Program-made: the position numbers and the translations under genes
Shown here: piece after piece, positions 24,031 to 32,242 of the stretch
How the letters are laid out: the number at the start of each line of letters is the position of its first letter
Position numbering within the stretch: the first letter of the stretch is position 1
Assembly: GCF_017873765.1 (NCBI RefSeq)
Contig: NZ_JAGGKP010000011.1
Coordinates: 1 to 64,000, forward strand
Length of the DNA stretch: 64,000 nt
Reading direction: 5' to 3'
Origin: Paenibacillus sediminis
Lineage (GTDB): Bacteria; Bacillota; Bacilli; Paenibacillales; Paenibacillaceae
Notes under the pieces: generated by a model
Seen by the model: only the letters and a program-made list of their open reading frames with translations
Databases searched by the model: none
What the model was told of the DNA's origin: nothing

Positions 24031-24684
24031 ATGCCGCTACCAAAAGATTCGATGTTTTTCGGATTCGCTGATAAATTGACGGACGAGCAGCGCCGTTACG
24101 TTGACTCTATCTTCGATAACCGTATCACCTTCGTCAATGCGCGTGCCGGAACCGGTAAGACTACGTTGGCCGTCGCCGCTGCGAAGCTTCTCGGCAAGCC
24201 GCTCGTCTACGTAATCAGTCCGGTCGAAGAGAAGCGGATGGGCTTCTTGCCCGGCGATCTGAAAGCGAAAGAGTCCGTTTACTTCTCACCGTTAGAGGAC
24301 GCGTTATACGAAATCGGCGAGGACCCACGCAGGGTTATTTACGACAAAGACAACGTAGAAGCGCAGAAACGCGGCGACGTGTGGGTGTATCCGAAATCTC
24401 ACGTTTATGTACGTGGCACGAACGTAAAAGGGAAAATGGTCATCATTTCGGAGGCGCAAAACTTTACGCGCGGCGAGCTTAAAAAAGTTTTAACACGTTT
24501 GCACGATGACTGTAGGGTTATCGTTGAAGGGCACGCGGATCAATGCGATTTGCCCGACCCGAAAAAGTCCGGATTCGTCCCGTACCTCGAACATTTCCGC
24601 AATCAACCGTACGCGAACGTCTGCGATTTGACCGTTAATTTCCGCGGGGAGTTGGCGCAACATGCGGATGCGCTGAAATGGTAA
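24031..24684 (+). CDS. PhoH-like ATPase with altered Walker B
   Basis: 217 residues. Walker A is NARAGTGKTT (about residues 36-45). The Walker B region reads MVIISEAQNFTRGELKKVLTR, matching the PhoH consensus DEAQNT but with Ser in place of Asp; the later GDxxQxDLP motif is likewise changed (GHADQCDLPDPKKSG). So nucleotide binding is likely but hydrolysis may be impaired. PhoH-like proteins are common beside phage nucleotide metabolism genes; role unclear. Confidence 0.82.
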   Translation: MPLPKDSMFFGFADKLTDEQRRYVDSIFDNRITFVNARAGTGKTTLAVAAAKLLGKPLVYVISPVEEKRMGFLPGDLKAKESVYFSPLEDALYEIGEDPRRVIYDKDNVEAQKRGDVWVYPKSHVYVRGTNVKGKMVIISEAQNFTRGELKKVLTRLHDDCRVIVEGHADQCDLPDPKKSGFVPYLEHFRNQPYANVCDLTVNFRGELAQHADALKW

Positions 24685-24709
24685 AAATTCCGAAAGGGTG
24701 TGCGTTAAG

Positions 24710-25069
24710 GTGAACGACAAACTGGATACTATTTTCGAGATGCAAAAACGTCTTGATGCCCGAATTATAGAAGAGCGCGGAGTTAATAAGACGGTCGACG
24801 AGTGGGTGGTGGGAATCACGCTCGCTATGGAATCGGAAATAGACGAAATCCGACGTGAGGTTAACTGGAAGTGGTGGAAGAATCCGAAGGAGATCGATTC
24901 GGTCGCACTCAAAGACGAGGTTATCGATATGTGGCATTTCCTTGTAAGCCTATCCGATAAGGTCGGTTTAACTCCGCAAGACGTACTCGACGTTTATATT
25001 GCTAAGAACGCGGAGAATCATTCAAGGCAGACCGGTACGAGTGAGAAGGAAGGGTACGCCATTGGGTAA
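24710..25069 (+). CDS. dUTPase, dimeric (MazG-related) type
   Basis: 119 residues from GTG 24710 (NDKLDTIFEMQKRLD is the usual start of the family; an in-frame GTG at 24698 is too close to the ribosome binding site). Motifs: ESEIDEIRREVNWKWWKNP and DEVIDMWHFLVSLSDKVG, the E-x2-E-(12 or so)-E-x2-D metal site of all-helical dUTP pyrophosphatases. It keeps uracil out of phage DNA and feeds ThyX. The HNH gene overlaps its end. Confidence 0.85.
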   Translation: MNDKLDTIFEMQKRLDARIIEERGVNKTVDEWVVGITLAMESEIDEIRREVNWKWWKNPKEIDSVALKDEVIDMWHFLVSLSDKVGLTPQDVLDVYIAKNAENHSRQTGTSEKEGYAIG

Positions 25070-25673
25070 ACCTGCCCCTGACGTTGGGGTGACCTGTGAA
25101 ATTTGTGGTAAGAGGGAGACGGTAAAGCCAGGCAGAGCTAAGTCCTACAGGACATGCTCTATTAACTGTAGGGCATCGCTATCAAGTAGGACGCTTACAA
25201 ATAAAGTCTCCTTAATATGTGAGGTGTGCGGGGAGGAGTTTTACAGCAAGCCTTCTGGTGCGTATAGGAGAAAGTGTTGCAGCATGTCATGTTCCAAGCA
25301 ATACCGAAAAGTAAAATACGCCGGTGAGAATAACCCAAATTATGGTAATAGGGGCGAAAAGTGTGCCGCATGGCGTGGGGGTAGAAAGGTCTCCAACTAC
25401 GGATATGTCCTCATACATATGCCAAAGCATCCTAATGTACGGCCAGATGGATACGTACTTGAACACAGGTTAGTGATGGCTGAGCACTTAGGTAGACCCC
25501 TGAAGGATGATGAGATCGTTCACCACAAGGACGAGAACAAGCAGAATAATGCGATCGAAAACCTTGAAATCATGACCTTGCCCGAGCACCAAAGACTGCA
25601 CAATAGGCTCAGAAGTGAGTTACGCCAAGTGACCCGAGATCAGTTAGGCAGATTTATCAAAAAGGAGGCATAA
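25062..25673 (+). CDS. HNH endonuclease with zinc ribbons (free-standing homing type)
   Basis: 203 residues from TTG 25062 (GAAGGAAGGG upstream). Two cysteine ribbons (CEICGKRE ... CSINC; CEVCGEEF ... CSMSC) precede an HNH_3 domain: EHRLVMAEHLGRPL, EIVHHKDENKQNN, NLEIMTLPEHQRLH. A C-terminal RDQLGRF motif is seen in phage HNH homing proteins. Composition is less CG-biased than the flanking nucleotide genes, in keeping with later insertion between dUTPase and ThyX. Confidence 0.88.
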   Translation: MGKPAPDVGVTCEICGKRETVKPGRAKSYRTCSINCRASLSSRTLTNKVSLICEVCGEEFYSKPSGAYRRKCCSMSCSKQYRKVKYAGENNPNYGNRGEKCAAWRGGRKVSNYGYVLIHMPKHPNVRPDGYVLEHRLVMAEHLGRPLKDDEIVHHKDENKQNNAIENLEIMTLPEHQRLHNRLRSELRQVTRDQLGRFIKKEA

Positions 25674-25678
25674 AACAA

Positions 25679-25807
25679 GTGACGCAATTTTTGCTCGCAC
25701 ATCCGATACTATTTTCGATACTGGCGATATATGCAATCACGGCATTATTCAACGTGGGCGTAGCGTTCGCTAACGCATTCGCTTACCGCAAGGAGGACGA
25801 AAATTGA
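25679..25807 (+). CDS. Small single-pass membrane protein
   Basis: A 42-residue frame from GTG 25679 with AAGGAGG eleven bases upstream; the single hydrophobic segment runs from FLLAHPILFS to VAFANAFAY. Its stop overlaps the ThyX TTG start. Confidence 0.55.
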   Translation: MTQFLLAHPILFSILAIYAITALFNVGVAFANAFAYRKEDEN

Positions 25808-26601
25808 ACGTTAAACTAATCGCAAACACGGCGCTATCAACGGAATTTCTCGAAAGTATTCATCCAATCGGGGAGCCCGTTGGTGTAAATGAACGCGCGG
25901 CCATCGCACTCACCGCTATCCGTACGTGCTACTCTCCGCTCAAACCGACGGAAATTATCGTAAAGGAAGGCGCTAAATACTTCGGTCAATCCGCGTCAGA
26001 CGGCGAAAGTGGTACGGAGGCCGACCGGTTGTTCCGCCACATTACGCGGTCAGGTCACAAATCCACGTTGGAGCACATCACGTACACGTTCGCAATCGAA
26101 GGCGTAAGCCGTGCGTTACTTGCGCAGTTAACACGCCACCGTCACCTATCGTTTAGCGTGCAGAGTCAACGTTATGTACGGTTCGGTAGCGCGGATAAGA
26201 GCGGTGGATTCGATTACGTTAAACCTCCGTCACTGGATGGTAAGACAACGGATGGCCACCGGCTTGTCAGATTTGATGAAGAGAAAGGCGAGAGTATATG
26301 GCGTGACTTAACGGCGAACGACGTGTTTGTTGAGGCTATGCGCGATATTCAAGCGAGTTATGACCGCTTACGTCGCGCGGGAGTTCCGGCCGAAGATGCC
26401 CGCATGGTCTTACCGAACGCCGCAACGTGTAATCTCGTAATGACCGGAAATCTGCGTACGTTCCTCGATTTTTACGCGAAGAGACGTCCGGGCAACGGCG
26501 CGCAGTGGGAAATCGCAGACTTAGCGGTTAAGCTACGCGATGAGATCGTAGAGGTTGATCCGTGGTTGGCTCCGTATTTCGACGAAAAGGAGGCGGCATA
26601 G
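25804..26601 (+). CDS. thyX: Flavin-dependent thymidylate synthase
   Basis: 265 residues, TTG start with CAAGGAGG upstream. The ThyX signature R-H-R-x2-S-x3-S-x-R appears as RHRHLSFSVQSQRY (from residue 111), with STLEHITYTFAIEGVSRALLAQLTRH before it and a C-terminal FYAKRRPGNGAQWEI. It methylates dUMP to dTMP with FAD and NADPH. Confidence 0.95.
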   Translation: MNVKLIANTALSTEFLESIHPIGEPVGVNERAAIALTAIRTCYSPLKPTEIIVKEGAKYFGQSASDGESGTEADRLFRHITRSGHKSTLEHITYTFAIEGVSRALLAQLTRHRHLSFSVQSQRYVRFGSADKSGGFDYVKPPSLDGKTTDGHRLVRFDEEKGESIWRDLTANDVFVEAMRDIQASYDRLRRAGVPAEDARMVLPNAATCNLVMTGNLRTFLDFYAKRRPGNGAQWEIADLAVKLRDEIVEVDPWLAPYFDEKEAA

Positions 26602-26835
26602 TTGGCGGAAGTTATCGCATTCCCAAACGAAATCGCCGCGCAACTTGAAACGCTAGCCGACCGCGCTAGAAACGCAGAAATCACCGGAGTTATCGTCGGG
26701 GTCATCCGCAGCGATGGCCGTATTGAAACGATATCGATCGGCGCGAACTTGTACGAGCGCGGTACGATGATAACGGCGTTGCAAGATGCGCGGACGGTCG
26801 CACTAATTGACGAAATTATTATCGAAGGAGAGTGA
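26602..26835 (+). CDS. Hypothetical protein
   Basis: 77 residues, TTG start with AAGGAGG upstream and immediate coupling to thyX. It has an alternating strand/helix look (ITGVIVGVIRSDGRIETI). Unassigned. Confidence 0.65.
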   Translation: MAEVIAFPNEIAAQLETLADRARNAEITGVIVGVIRSDGRIETISIGANLYERGTMITALQDARTVALIDEIIIEGE

Positions 26836-26839
26836 CGCA

Positions 26840-27433
26840 ATGATAGACGGAAGAAAAGCGATTGTGACGAATAAAGGTAAAGAGTATACGACGTATAAAG
26901 GTTTCGCTAATCAACTCGGATATCCAGAAGCTGCCGCATTTTCTGACTCCTCTGACGTTAGGAAAAAACTTCGAAATGGTGACGAGGTTACGCTGATAGT
27001 AAGTGGCGAACACCCTTACGATAGAGATCGTCTAATTTGGGTTATTGAGTCTGGTAATGGAGAAAAACACCTGATTGGGGGAGCCGGACTCAGCATTCAG
27101 CCACATACTCCGCGCACACTCCTCGCCACCAAACGCGCCCAACTCGCACAGTTAACCGCAGAAATCGCGCAGATCGAAGCGGAACTCACGATTAAGCCCG
27201 GCGATTGGGTACGCGTAATTTACCGTAGCCATCACGACGCCTTCTCGGACGGTGACATTGTACGCGTTGTCTTAACGGACACCACAAACATCCCTTACAA
27301 CGTCGTATCCTTCGATGGTAAAATGTCCGATTGGACCACCGCAGATTCCGTTGTCAAAATCACGCCGACTGAAGCCAAAGCCGCACTCCTCGCCGAAATC
27401 GAAGCGTTGTTTAATCCGCAGGAGGTCGCGTAG
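26840..27433 (+). CDS. Hypothetical protein with central coiled coil
   Basis: 197 residues from ATG 26840 (GAAGGAGAG upstream). An N-terminal domain of about 95 residues is AT-rich and has no homologue I know; a coiled coil (KRAQLAQLTAEIAQIEAELT) and an SH3-like C-terminal domain (IKPGDWVRVIYRSHHDAFSDGDIVRVV) follow. This may be another member of the phage's SH3-like module group. Confidence 0.6.
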   Translation: MIDGRKAIVTNKGKEYTTYKGFANQLGYPEAAAFSDSSDVRKKLRNGDEVTLIVSGEHPYDRDRLIWVIESGNGEKHLIGGAGLSIQPHTPRTLLATKRAQLAQLTAEIAQIEAELTIKPGDWVRVIYRSHHDAFSDGDIVRVVLTDTTNIPYNVVSFDGKMSDWTTADSVVKITPTEAKAALLAEIEALFNPQEVA

Positions 27434-27444
27434 CAAACGCGAAT

Positions 27445-27930
27445 ATTTGGCGCACCGCTTACGGACTCTTTATCACGTTATTGATCGCGATTATCGAACC
27501 GGAAGTCTCGGCAAAACAGGCAATTGTCGATCCTTCTTCTAAAATCGTTAAATCTCCGCAAGTAACCGCAAAGTCTGCGGAAGCGTGCAAAGACGGAGCG
27601 GAAGCGCAGTGGGCACCGTTCGAGGCGACCGCTTATATCGCGATGTGCGACGAAGGTTGCACCGGCATTACACGGTCAGGCTATGACGTGAGGGAAACGC
27701 AATATTACGATGGCTACCGCGTCATTGCGGTCGATCCGGACGTTATCACGCTCGGCTCGGTCGTAACGGTGCGGTTGGATAACGGATACGAGTTCGAGGC
27801 GATTGCGCTCGATACGGGCGGCGGAATTGATGGGCGCGAGATTGACGTATTGACGGCGGATAGGGATAGCGCAATGCAATTCGGGAGGCAAACGGTACAA
27901 ATAAAAATTAACGGTGAGGGAGCGGATTGA
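27445..27930 (+). CDS. 3D-domain (RlpA/MltA-like beta barrel) exported protein
   Basis: At least 150 residues. The N-terminal stretch RTAYGLFITLLIAIIEPEVSAK is a signal peptide or anchor; the C-terminus has EATAYIAMCDEGCTG and the 3D motif with VIAVDPDVITLGSVVTV ... AIALDTGGGIDGREIDV. Such domains bind or cut cell wall. The start is not clear: GGAGG at 27421 is followed by no canonical or ATN codon at the right distance, ATT 27445 is 19 bases away and TTG 27481 would cut off half the signal peptide. Confidence 0.78.
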   Translation: MWRTAYGLFITLLIAIIEPEVSAKQAIVDPSSKIVKSPQVTAKSAEACKDGAEAQWAPFEATAYIAMCDEGCTGITRSGYDVRETQYYDGYRVIAVDPDVITLGSVVTVRLDNGYEFEAIALDTGGGIDGREIDVLTADRDSAMQFGRQTVQIKINGEGAD

Positions 27931-29202
27931 ATGAACGAACAAATTACGGTATTGAAAGACGAATCACTCGGCGGTGTGTTGCGGGAATATCGCGAGGTTA
28001 AGCGGAAGGCGACCGTTGGGGAACGGATTAAGATCGTAGCCGCATGGTCTACGGAGGGTATGTACGATAACGGTGCCATCCTTACGGTAGACAGTGAAGA
28101 ATGCGGGAGGATTTACGTTAGCGCGGTCAAAGCTTTCGGTAATTCCAGCGGGTATATTTCCGCGAAAGAATACGTAGTCCTCGAACCAACGGAAATCCTC
28201 GTTATCGACGGTGAAAGATATCGCATGGTCGACCGTAAGGCTACGGTGGGCGAGCGTGTCGTAATTATTAACGCAAGAATCGGATACGGATATGAGAACG
28301 GAGATATCTACACTATCGTTTCAATCGACCCGAACGGGGATCGCAATATCCAACCGGACGGCACGCAAAATAGCGAAATCTTCATTGATCCGGATGAATA
28401 CCGCGTACTCGAACCGGTTGAGTCTGCGCCTTTATCATCGCGTAGTTCGACCGATCAAATCGCGGAAAATATCGCGACATTGGCTGCGCGAGTATCAACG
28501 CTTGAAGAAACGGTTAGCAAAATAGCGATTCAGCTCCGCGTTGCGCGTGAAGATATCGTATTAATCGAAGAAGGCGTCGCTGACGATATCGCGCGACTGA
28601 ATAAGTGTATGGCGCAGAAATCTCCGCAACAGCTCCGCGACGAGATCGTTGAGCGCGCGAAGGCTGACGTTTCAAACCCGTACAATTTCGCTGGAACACC
28701 GATTCCTGGCGATCCTGACGGAATATCGTTTTGGCCCGAAGGTAGTCCGTGTAAAATGCACGACGTTTCCTACGTTGTCAATCGGGAAAAGCGCGCAGTA
28801 GTCGCTCTTATCCGATGCACGTCTGACGGATTTACGGTGCGAGGCATCGCAAAATGCGCACCGGACGACGTATTCAACGCGCATATCGGACGCGCGATAG
28901 CGCTACGCCGTGCGCTCGGACTCGAAGTTCCTGCGGAATATATGAGCGTGCCGCAGCCAGAGGAGGTTAACGTTGGGGATATCGTTAGAATTAGCGGTAA
29001 CAGTATGAGAGGCTTTTGCCACCACTATGACAGTGGCGATATAGGACGCGTTAATAGACATGACTCCTCCGTAGGATACGCGGTTATTGGCGGACTATGT
29101 ACGAAGGATATTAGACGGAGCAAGCACGGGTACCAACAAGGCGTAGATGACGCTGACTACGTAATTATCGACGACTCGCGCGAGGAGGTGTCCGCCCAAT
29201 GA
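27931..29202 (+). CDS. Multi-domain protein with SH3-like repeats and coiled coil
   Basis: 423 residues with two copies of the module YREVKRKATVGERIKIV ... YVVLEP (about 18-83) and YRMVDRKATVGERVVII ... YRVLEP (about 89-160), a coiled coil (IAENIATLAARVSTLEETVSK), then a domain with CKMHDVSYVVNREKRAVVALIRC and a last SH3-like part (VNVGDIVRISGNSMRG). It is related by its repeats to the gene at 12065. ATG, coupled to the 3D gene. Function unknown. Confidence 0.6.
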   Translation: MNEQITVLKDESLGGVLREYREVKRKATVGERIKIVAAWSTEGMYDNGAILTVDSEECGRIYVSAVKAFGNSSGYISAKEYVVLEPTEILVIDGERYRMVDRKATVGERVVIINARIGYGYENGDIYTIVSIDPNGDRNIQPDGTQNSEIFIDPDEYRVLEPVESAPLSSRSSTDQIAENIATLAARVSTLEETVSKIAIQLRVAREDIVLIEEGVADDIARLNKCMAQKSPQQLRDEIVERAKADVSNPYNFAGTPIPGDPDGISFWPEGSPCKMHDVSYVVNREKRAVVALIRCTSDGFTVRGIAKCAPDDVFNAHIGRAIALRRALGLEVPAEYMSVPQPEEVNVGDIVRISGNSMRGFCHHYDSGDIGRVNRHDSSVGYAVIGGLCTKDIRRSKHGYQQGVDDADYVIIDDSREEVSAQ

Positions 29203-29804
29203 CGTTACTTCGTTCGCTGCCTAATATCGGACTCATCGGCAAGCTTCGCGCAGGCAAAAACGTTGCCGCCGATTACCTCGCGTCAAAATACGGCTACACG
29301 CAGTTCGCTTTCGGCGACGAGCTTAAACGCTATGCTCACGAAATATTCGGAGAGCCAGCGCCGGGTACGAAGCCGCGCGAGCTCTACCAATGGTTCGGCC
29401 AGACGATGCGTGAACGCGATCCGGACGTGTGGGCGCGGAAGTGTCTCGATGCTATCGATTGGCGCGCGAAGGATATTGAGGCAGCCAACGTATCATGGCG
29501 AAGGTTAGTTCCGCAAGGTGCCGACGTCCCATTCCGCGCCGTCATCTCGGACGTACGCCAGCCTAACGAAGCCACCACGCTATCGTCCGCCGGCTACGTT
29601 TTAATCCGCGTCGAAGCACCGGACGCCGTCCGCATCGACCGCGCAATCAAATCCGGCGACACGTTCGCGTACGCCGACCTTATGCACGGTACCGAAACGG
29701 CGCTCGACGCTTACCCTGCGGACTTTACCGTAGACAATGGCGGTAGCTTAGACGAGTTGTATGCGCAGATTGACGCAATTTTGGAGGTGCTGCGGATTGA
29801 CTAA
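29199..29804 (+). CDS. Deoxynucleoside monophosphate kinase-like protein
   Basis: 201 residues with a P-loop GLIGKLRAGKNVAADYL, a LID-type region, FRAVISDVRQPNEA and VLIRVEAPD, as in phage dNMP kinases (T4 gp1 type) and dephospho-CoA kinase relatives. With NrdAF, dUTPase and ThyX nearby, dNMP kinase fits best. ATGA overlap with the previous gene. Confidence 0.75.
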   Translation: MTLLRSLPNIGLIGKLRAGKNVAADYLASKYGYTQFAFGDELKRYAHEIFGEPAPGTKPRELYQWFGQTMRERDPDVWARKCLDAIDWRAKDIEAANVSWRRLVPQGADVPFRAVISDVRQPNEATTLSSAGYVLIRVEAPDAVRIDRAIKSGDTFAYADLMHGTETALDAYPADFTVDNGGSLDELYAQIDAILEVLRID

Positions 29805-29964
29805 CGCGCAGGAAGAGTATCGACGCGGCTTCGAGGCCGGATACATGTACGGACGGATTGACGAATTGCAGGGGCGCGAGTATGACGATCGCACACCGGC
29901 TGGACGAACAGGACAAACGGATAAAACAGGCAATTATCCGTTCGTTGAAAAGGAGGCGGTTTAA
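29797..29964 (+). CDS. Small hypothetical protein
   Basis: 55 residues from TTG 29797 with GGAGG nine bases upstream. The N-terminal half is helical (AQEEYRRGFEAGYMYGRIDEL), the C-terminal half proline- and threonine-rich. Its end coincides with the methyltransferase start. Confidence 0.55.
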   Translation: MTNAQEEYRRGFEAGYMYGRIDELQGREYDDRTPAGRTGQTDKTGNYPFVEKEAV

Positions 29965-31454
29965 TGGCGTTTAAGTATATCGAACTATTCGCAGGTATCG
30001 GAGGATTCCGTTCAGCGTTAGACGCGTTAGGCGGTGATTGCGTATTCGCGTCAGAGATCGATAAATACGCAACTCAGGCGTACAAAACGCTTTATAACGG
30101 AGCACATGAGTTACACGGTGACATAACGAAGATTGACGCGCACGACGTACCGGATCATGACGTATTAGTCGGAGGATTCCCGTGTCAGGCGTTCTCAGTT
30201 GCCGGTCAACGCAAGGGATTCGAGGAAGCGCGCGGTACTTTATTCTTCGAGATAGCCCGTATAGCGAAAACGAAGCAACCACGTTTGATGCTGCTTGAGA
30301 ACGTTAAGGGTCTTTTATCGCATGACGGCGGTAAAACGTTCGATACCATGTGCGCGGTTCTTAACGACATCGGCTACGCAGTCGATTTCCGCGTACTTAA
30401 CTCGAAGCATTTCGGAGTACCGCAGAATCGTGAGCGCATTTTTATCGTTGCGGATCGTGACGCAGAACATGCGGAATGGGACGTAACAGGTAACGATGTC
30501 GGTGCGAAGGCCAAACGTAGGGCTCAGGCGCTCGGAATTAGAACGTTTAACTTCGACTGGCCAACGAATGATACGGTGACTATGCGTTTACGCGACGTGT
30601 TGGAATCGAACGTAGACGAGAAGTATTACCTATCGGAGGAAAAAACGGCAAAGTTGGTCGCGCAGCTAACGGAGAATAGCGACATTCGCAAAGTTGGATA
30701 TATAACCTGTGATAAGCAGCAAAACCGTGTACACGCCGTAGATGGAATTATGCCAACTATTACTGCAAATAACTCAGGGGGGCGTAATCCTGGCGGACTT
30801 ATTGCGGACGACAGCCCGATAATCGCTGAATCCGAAGACTGCATAATGGTCGGAATGGTTGATTTGCGTGGTAACGATTCAATTAGGCGCGTTTACTCGC
30901 CGACAGGCGTTGCGCCGACAGGCGTTGCGCCGACATTAACGACAATGGGCGGAGGACATCGCGAGCCTAAGATTGCGGAGCCGGTTGTAGTACGTGTAGG
31001 GAATACTAACCCTTCAGGTAATGGAATGAACGGAAGTGTATACGCAGATGCAGGACTAAGCCCTACGTTAACAACGAACAAAGGGGAAGGCGTAAAAGTA
31101 GCCATAACGCAAAATGCCGTACTCGAAGAAGTCCGCGCAGTCCTCACACCAGAACGTCCAGAGAAACGCCAGAACGGTCGCCGCTTTAAAGATGACGGAG
31201 AAGAATCGTTCACACTTACCGCGCAGGACAAGCACGATCCGCGCTACCGCATACGCAAGTTAACTCCGCTAGAATGCTGGCGTTTGCAGGGGTTTACCGA
31301 CGCACAGCACAACGCAGTTAAGGACGCAGGCGTATCGGACTCTCAACGCTATAAACAAGCGGGTAACGCTGTTACGGTTAACGTTATCCGTGCGATAGGT
31401 GAGCGTTTGGTCGCCCGCCTTCCGCAAGAATCCGGATTACAGGAGGCCGCATAA
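29964..31454 (+). CDS. DNA C5-cytosine methyltransferase
   Basis: 496 residues. Motif I FAGIGGFRSALD, motif IV GGFPCQAFS (nucleophile Cys), motif VI ENVKGL, motif VIII QNRERIF, and IX/X LECWRLQGF ... RYKQAGNAVTVNV. The target-recognition region holds three PT(I/L)T-type repeats and a tandem TGVAP duplication. It would methylate cytosine, probably protecting against host restriction. The recognition site cannot be read from the sequence. Confidence 0.95.
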   Translation: MAFKYIELFAGIGGFRSALDALGGDCVFASEIDKYATQAYKTLYNGAHELHGDITKIDAHDVPDHDVLVGGFPCQAFSVAGQRKGFEEARGTLFFEIARIAKTKQPRLMLLENVKGLLSHDGGKTFDTMCAVLNDIGYAVDFRVLNSKHFGVPQNRERIFIVADRDAEHAEWDVTGNDVGAKAKRRAQALGIRTFNFDWPTNDTVTMRLRDVLESNVDEKYYLSEEKTAKLVAQLTENSDIRKVGYITCDKQQNRVHAVDGIMPTITANNSGGRNPGGLIADDSPIIAESEDCIMVGMVDLRGNDSIRRVYSPTGVAPTGVAPTLTTMGGGHREPKIAEPVVVRVGNTNPSGNGMNGSVYADAGLSPTLTTNKGEGVKVAITQNAVLEEVRAVLTPERPEKRQNGRRFKDDGEESFTLTAQDKHDPRYRIRKLTPLECWRLQGFTDAQHNAVKDAGVSDSQRYKQAGNAVTVNVIRAIGERLVARLPQESGLQEAA

Positions 31455-31654
31455 TGTACGATTTTGACCGCTTTAGGTCGCCAGGCCCGAACGATGAGCC
31501 ACGAGTTGCCGCCTACTGCGTATGGTGCGACGGAGAGATATACGCCGGCGACGAAATGACGACGTACGCGAACGGCGATCAGACGCATGACGGACATTGC
31601 GAGAACGAATATGTGCGGGCGGAGCTCGGGATTGAACGGGTAACTGCGGAATGA
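31454..31654 (+). CDS. Small zinc-binding hypothetical protein
   Basis: 66 residues with a YCVWCDGEIYAGDEM cysteine pair and a HDGHCENEY pair, a LIM- or treble-clef-like four-ligand site. ATG with GGAGGCC upstream, one base overlap with the methyltransferase. Unassigned. Confidence 0.65.
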   Translation: MYDFDRFRSPGPNDEPRVAAYCVWCDGEIYAGDEMTTYANGDQTHDGHCENEYVRAELGIERVTAE

Positions 31655-31673
31655 TACGGGAGGAGACGGTTAC

Positions 31674-31895
31674 GTGGAATATTACGGTGATTTGACGAAG
31701 GAGAATACGCGACTGCCGAAGGAGACGATTGTAGCCGCTGAGGAATGGCATAAAACGGCACTACAAGGATGGAAAGAGAAGCGTGCACTCTCGTTAATAC
31801 GCGAGACATTAACAAAGGGGCTGGGCGAAGGAGGTCGCGTAATATGGGTCACGTTAAAGTGGATACGGAGAAACAGACGCGAAATTATACGGTAA
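31674..31895 (+). CDS. Hypothetical protein
   Basis: 73 residues from GTG 31674 with GGGAGGAG upstream. It overlaps the following gene by about 50 bases, and the last residues (RRNRREIIR) are read from that gene's start, so the C-terminus may not be selected. Unassigned. Confidence 0.5.
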   Translation: MEYYGDLTKENTRLPKETIVAAEEWHKTALQGWKEKRALSLIRETLTKGLGEGGRVIWVTLKWIRRNRREIIR

Positions 31896-32242
31896 AATAC
31901 GCTCTGAACGACGCGGCCGGAGTCAAAGCGCTACTCCGCGACAGGCACCGCATTAGCTCCGCTAGATTTCGCGGCGACACGGCGGCCAGCGACATCCTCA
32001 TCGATTTACACAGCGCGATTAATTCCGCTGGCTTGACGGATAGACAGACGGAGGCCGTTGCGTGGGTTTACGGTGTTGACCTGACGCAGGCGAAGGCGGC
32101 CGAAATCATGGGGATCGCGCAGCCAACCGTTAAGCAGGCGGTCGACGAGGCCGCGGCTAAGATTGCCAGCGTGTATGAGCGGTGGGATTACGGGGCGATT
32201 GACGTTGAGTACGAAGAGATTACGGAAGGGGAGGCGGCTTGA
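31844..32242 (+). CDS. Sigma-70 region-4-like DNA-binding protein
   Basis: 132 residues from ATG 31844 (GAAGGAGG upstream). The second half, LTDRQTEAVAWVYGVDLTQAKAAEIMGIAQPTVKQAVDEAAAKI, is a region-4-type helix-turn-helix as in small phage transcription regulators. There is no region 2, so it is a regulator or anti-sigma partner rather than a complete sigma. It may control late genes or the downstream methylases. Confidence 0.7.
   Translation: MGHVKVDTEKQTRNYTVKYALNDAAGVKALLRDRHRISSARFRGDTAASDILIDLHSAINSAGLTDRQTEAVAWVYGVDLTQAKAAEIMGIAQPTVKQAVDEAAAKIASVYERWDYGAIDVEYEEITEGEAA

Noticed and set aside
24698..24709. Earlier GTG start for the dUTPase
   Set aside because: It lies two bases after the ribosome binding site, and the usual family start NDKLD matches GTG 24710.
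29881..29973. A 30-codon frame (ATG 29881) overlapping the end of the small gene and the methyltransferase start
   Set aside because: No ribosome binding site, and it overlaps two better-supported genes.
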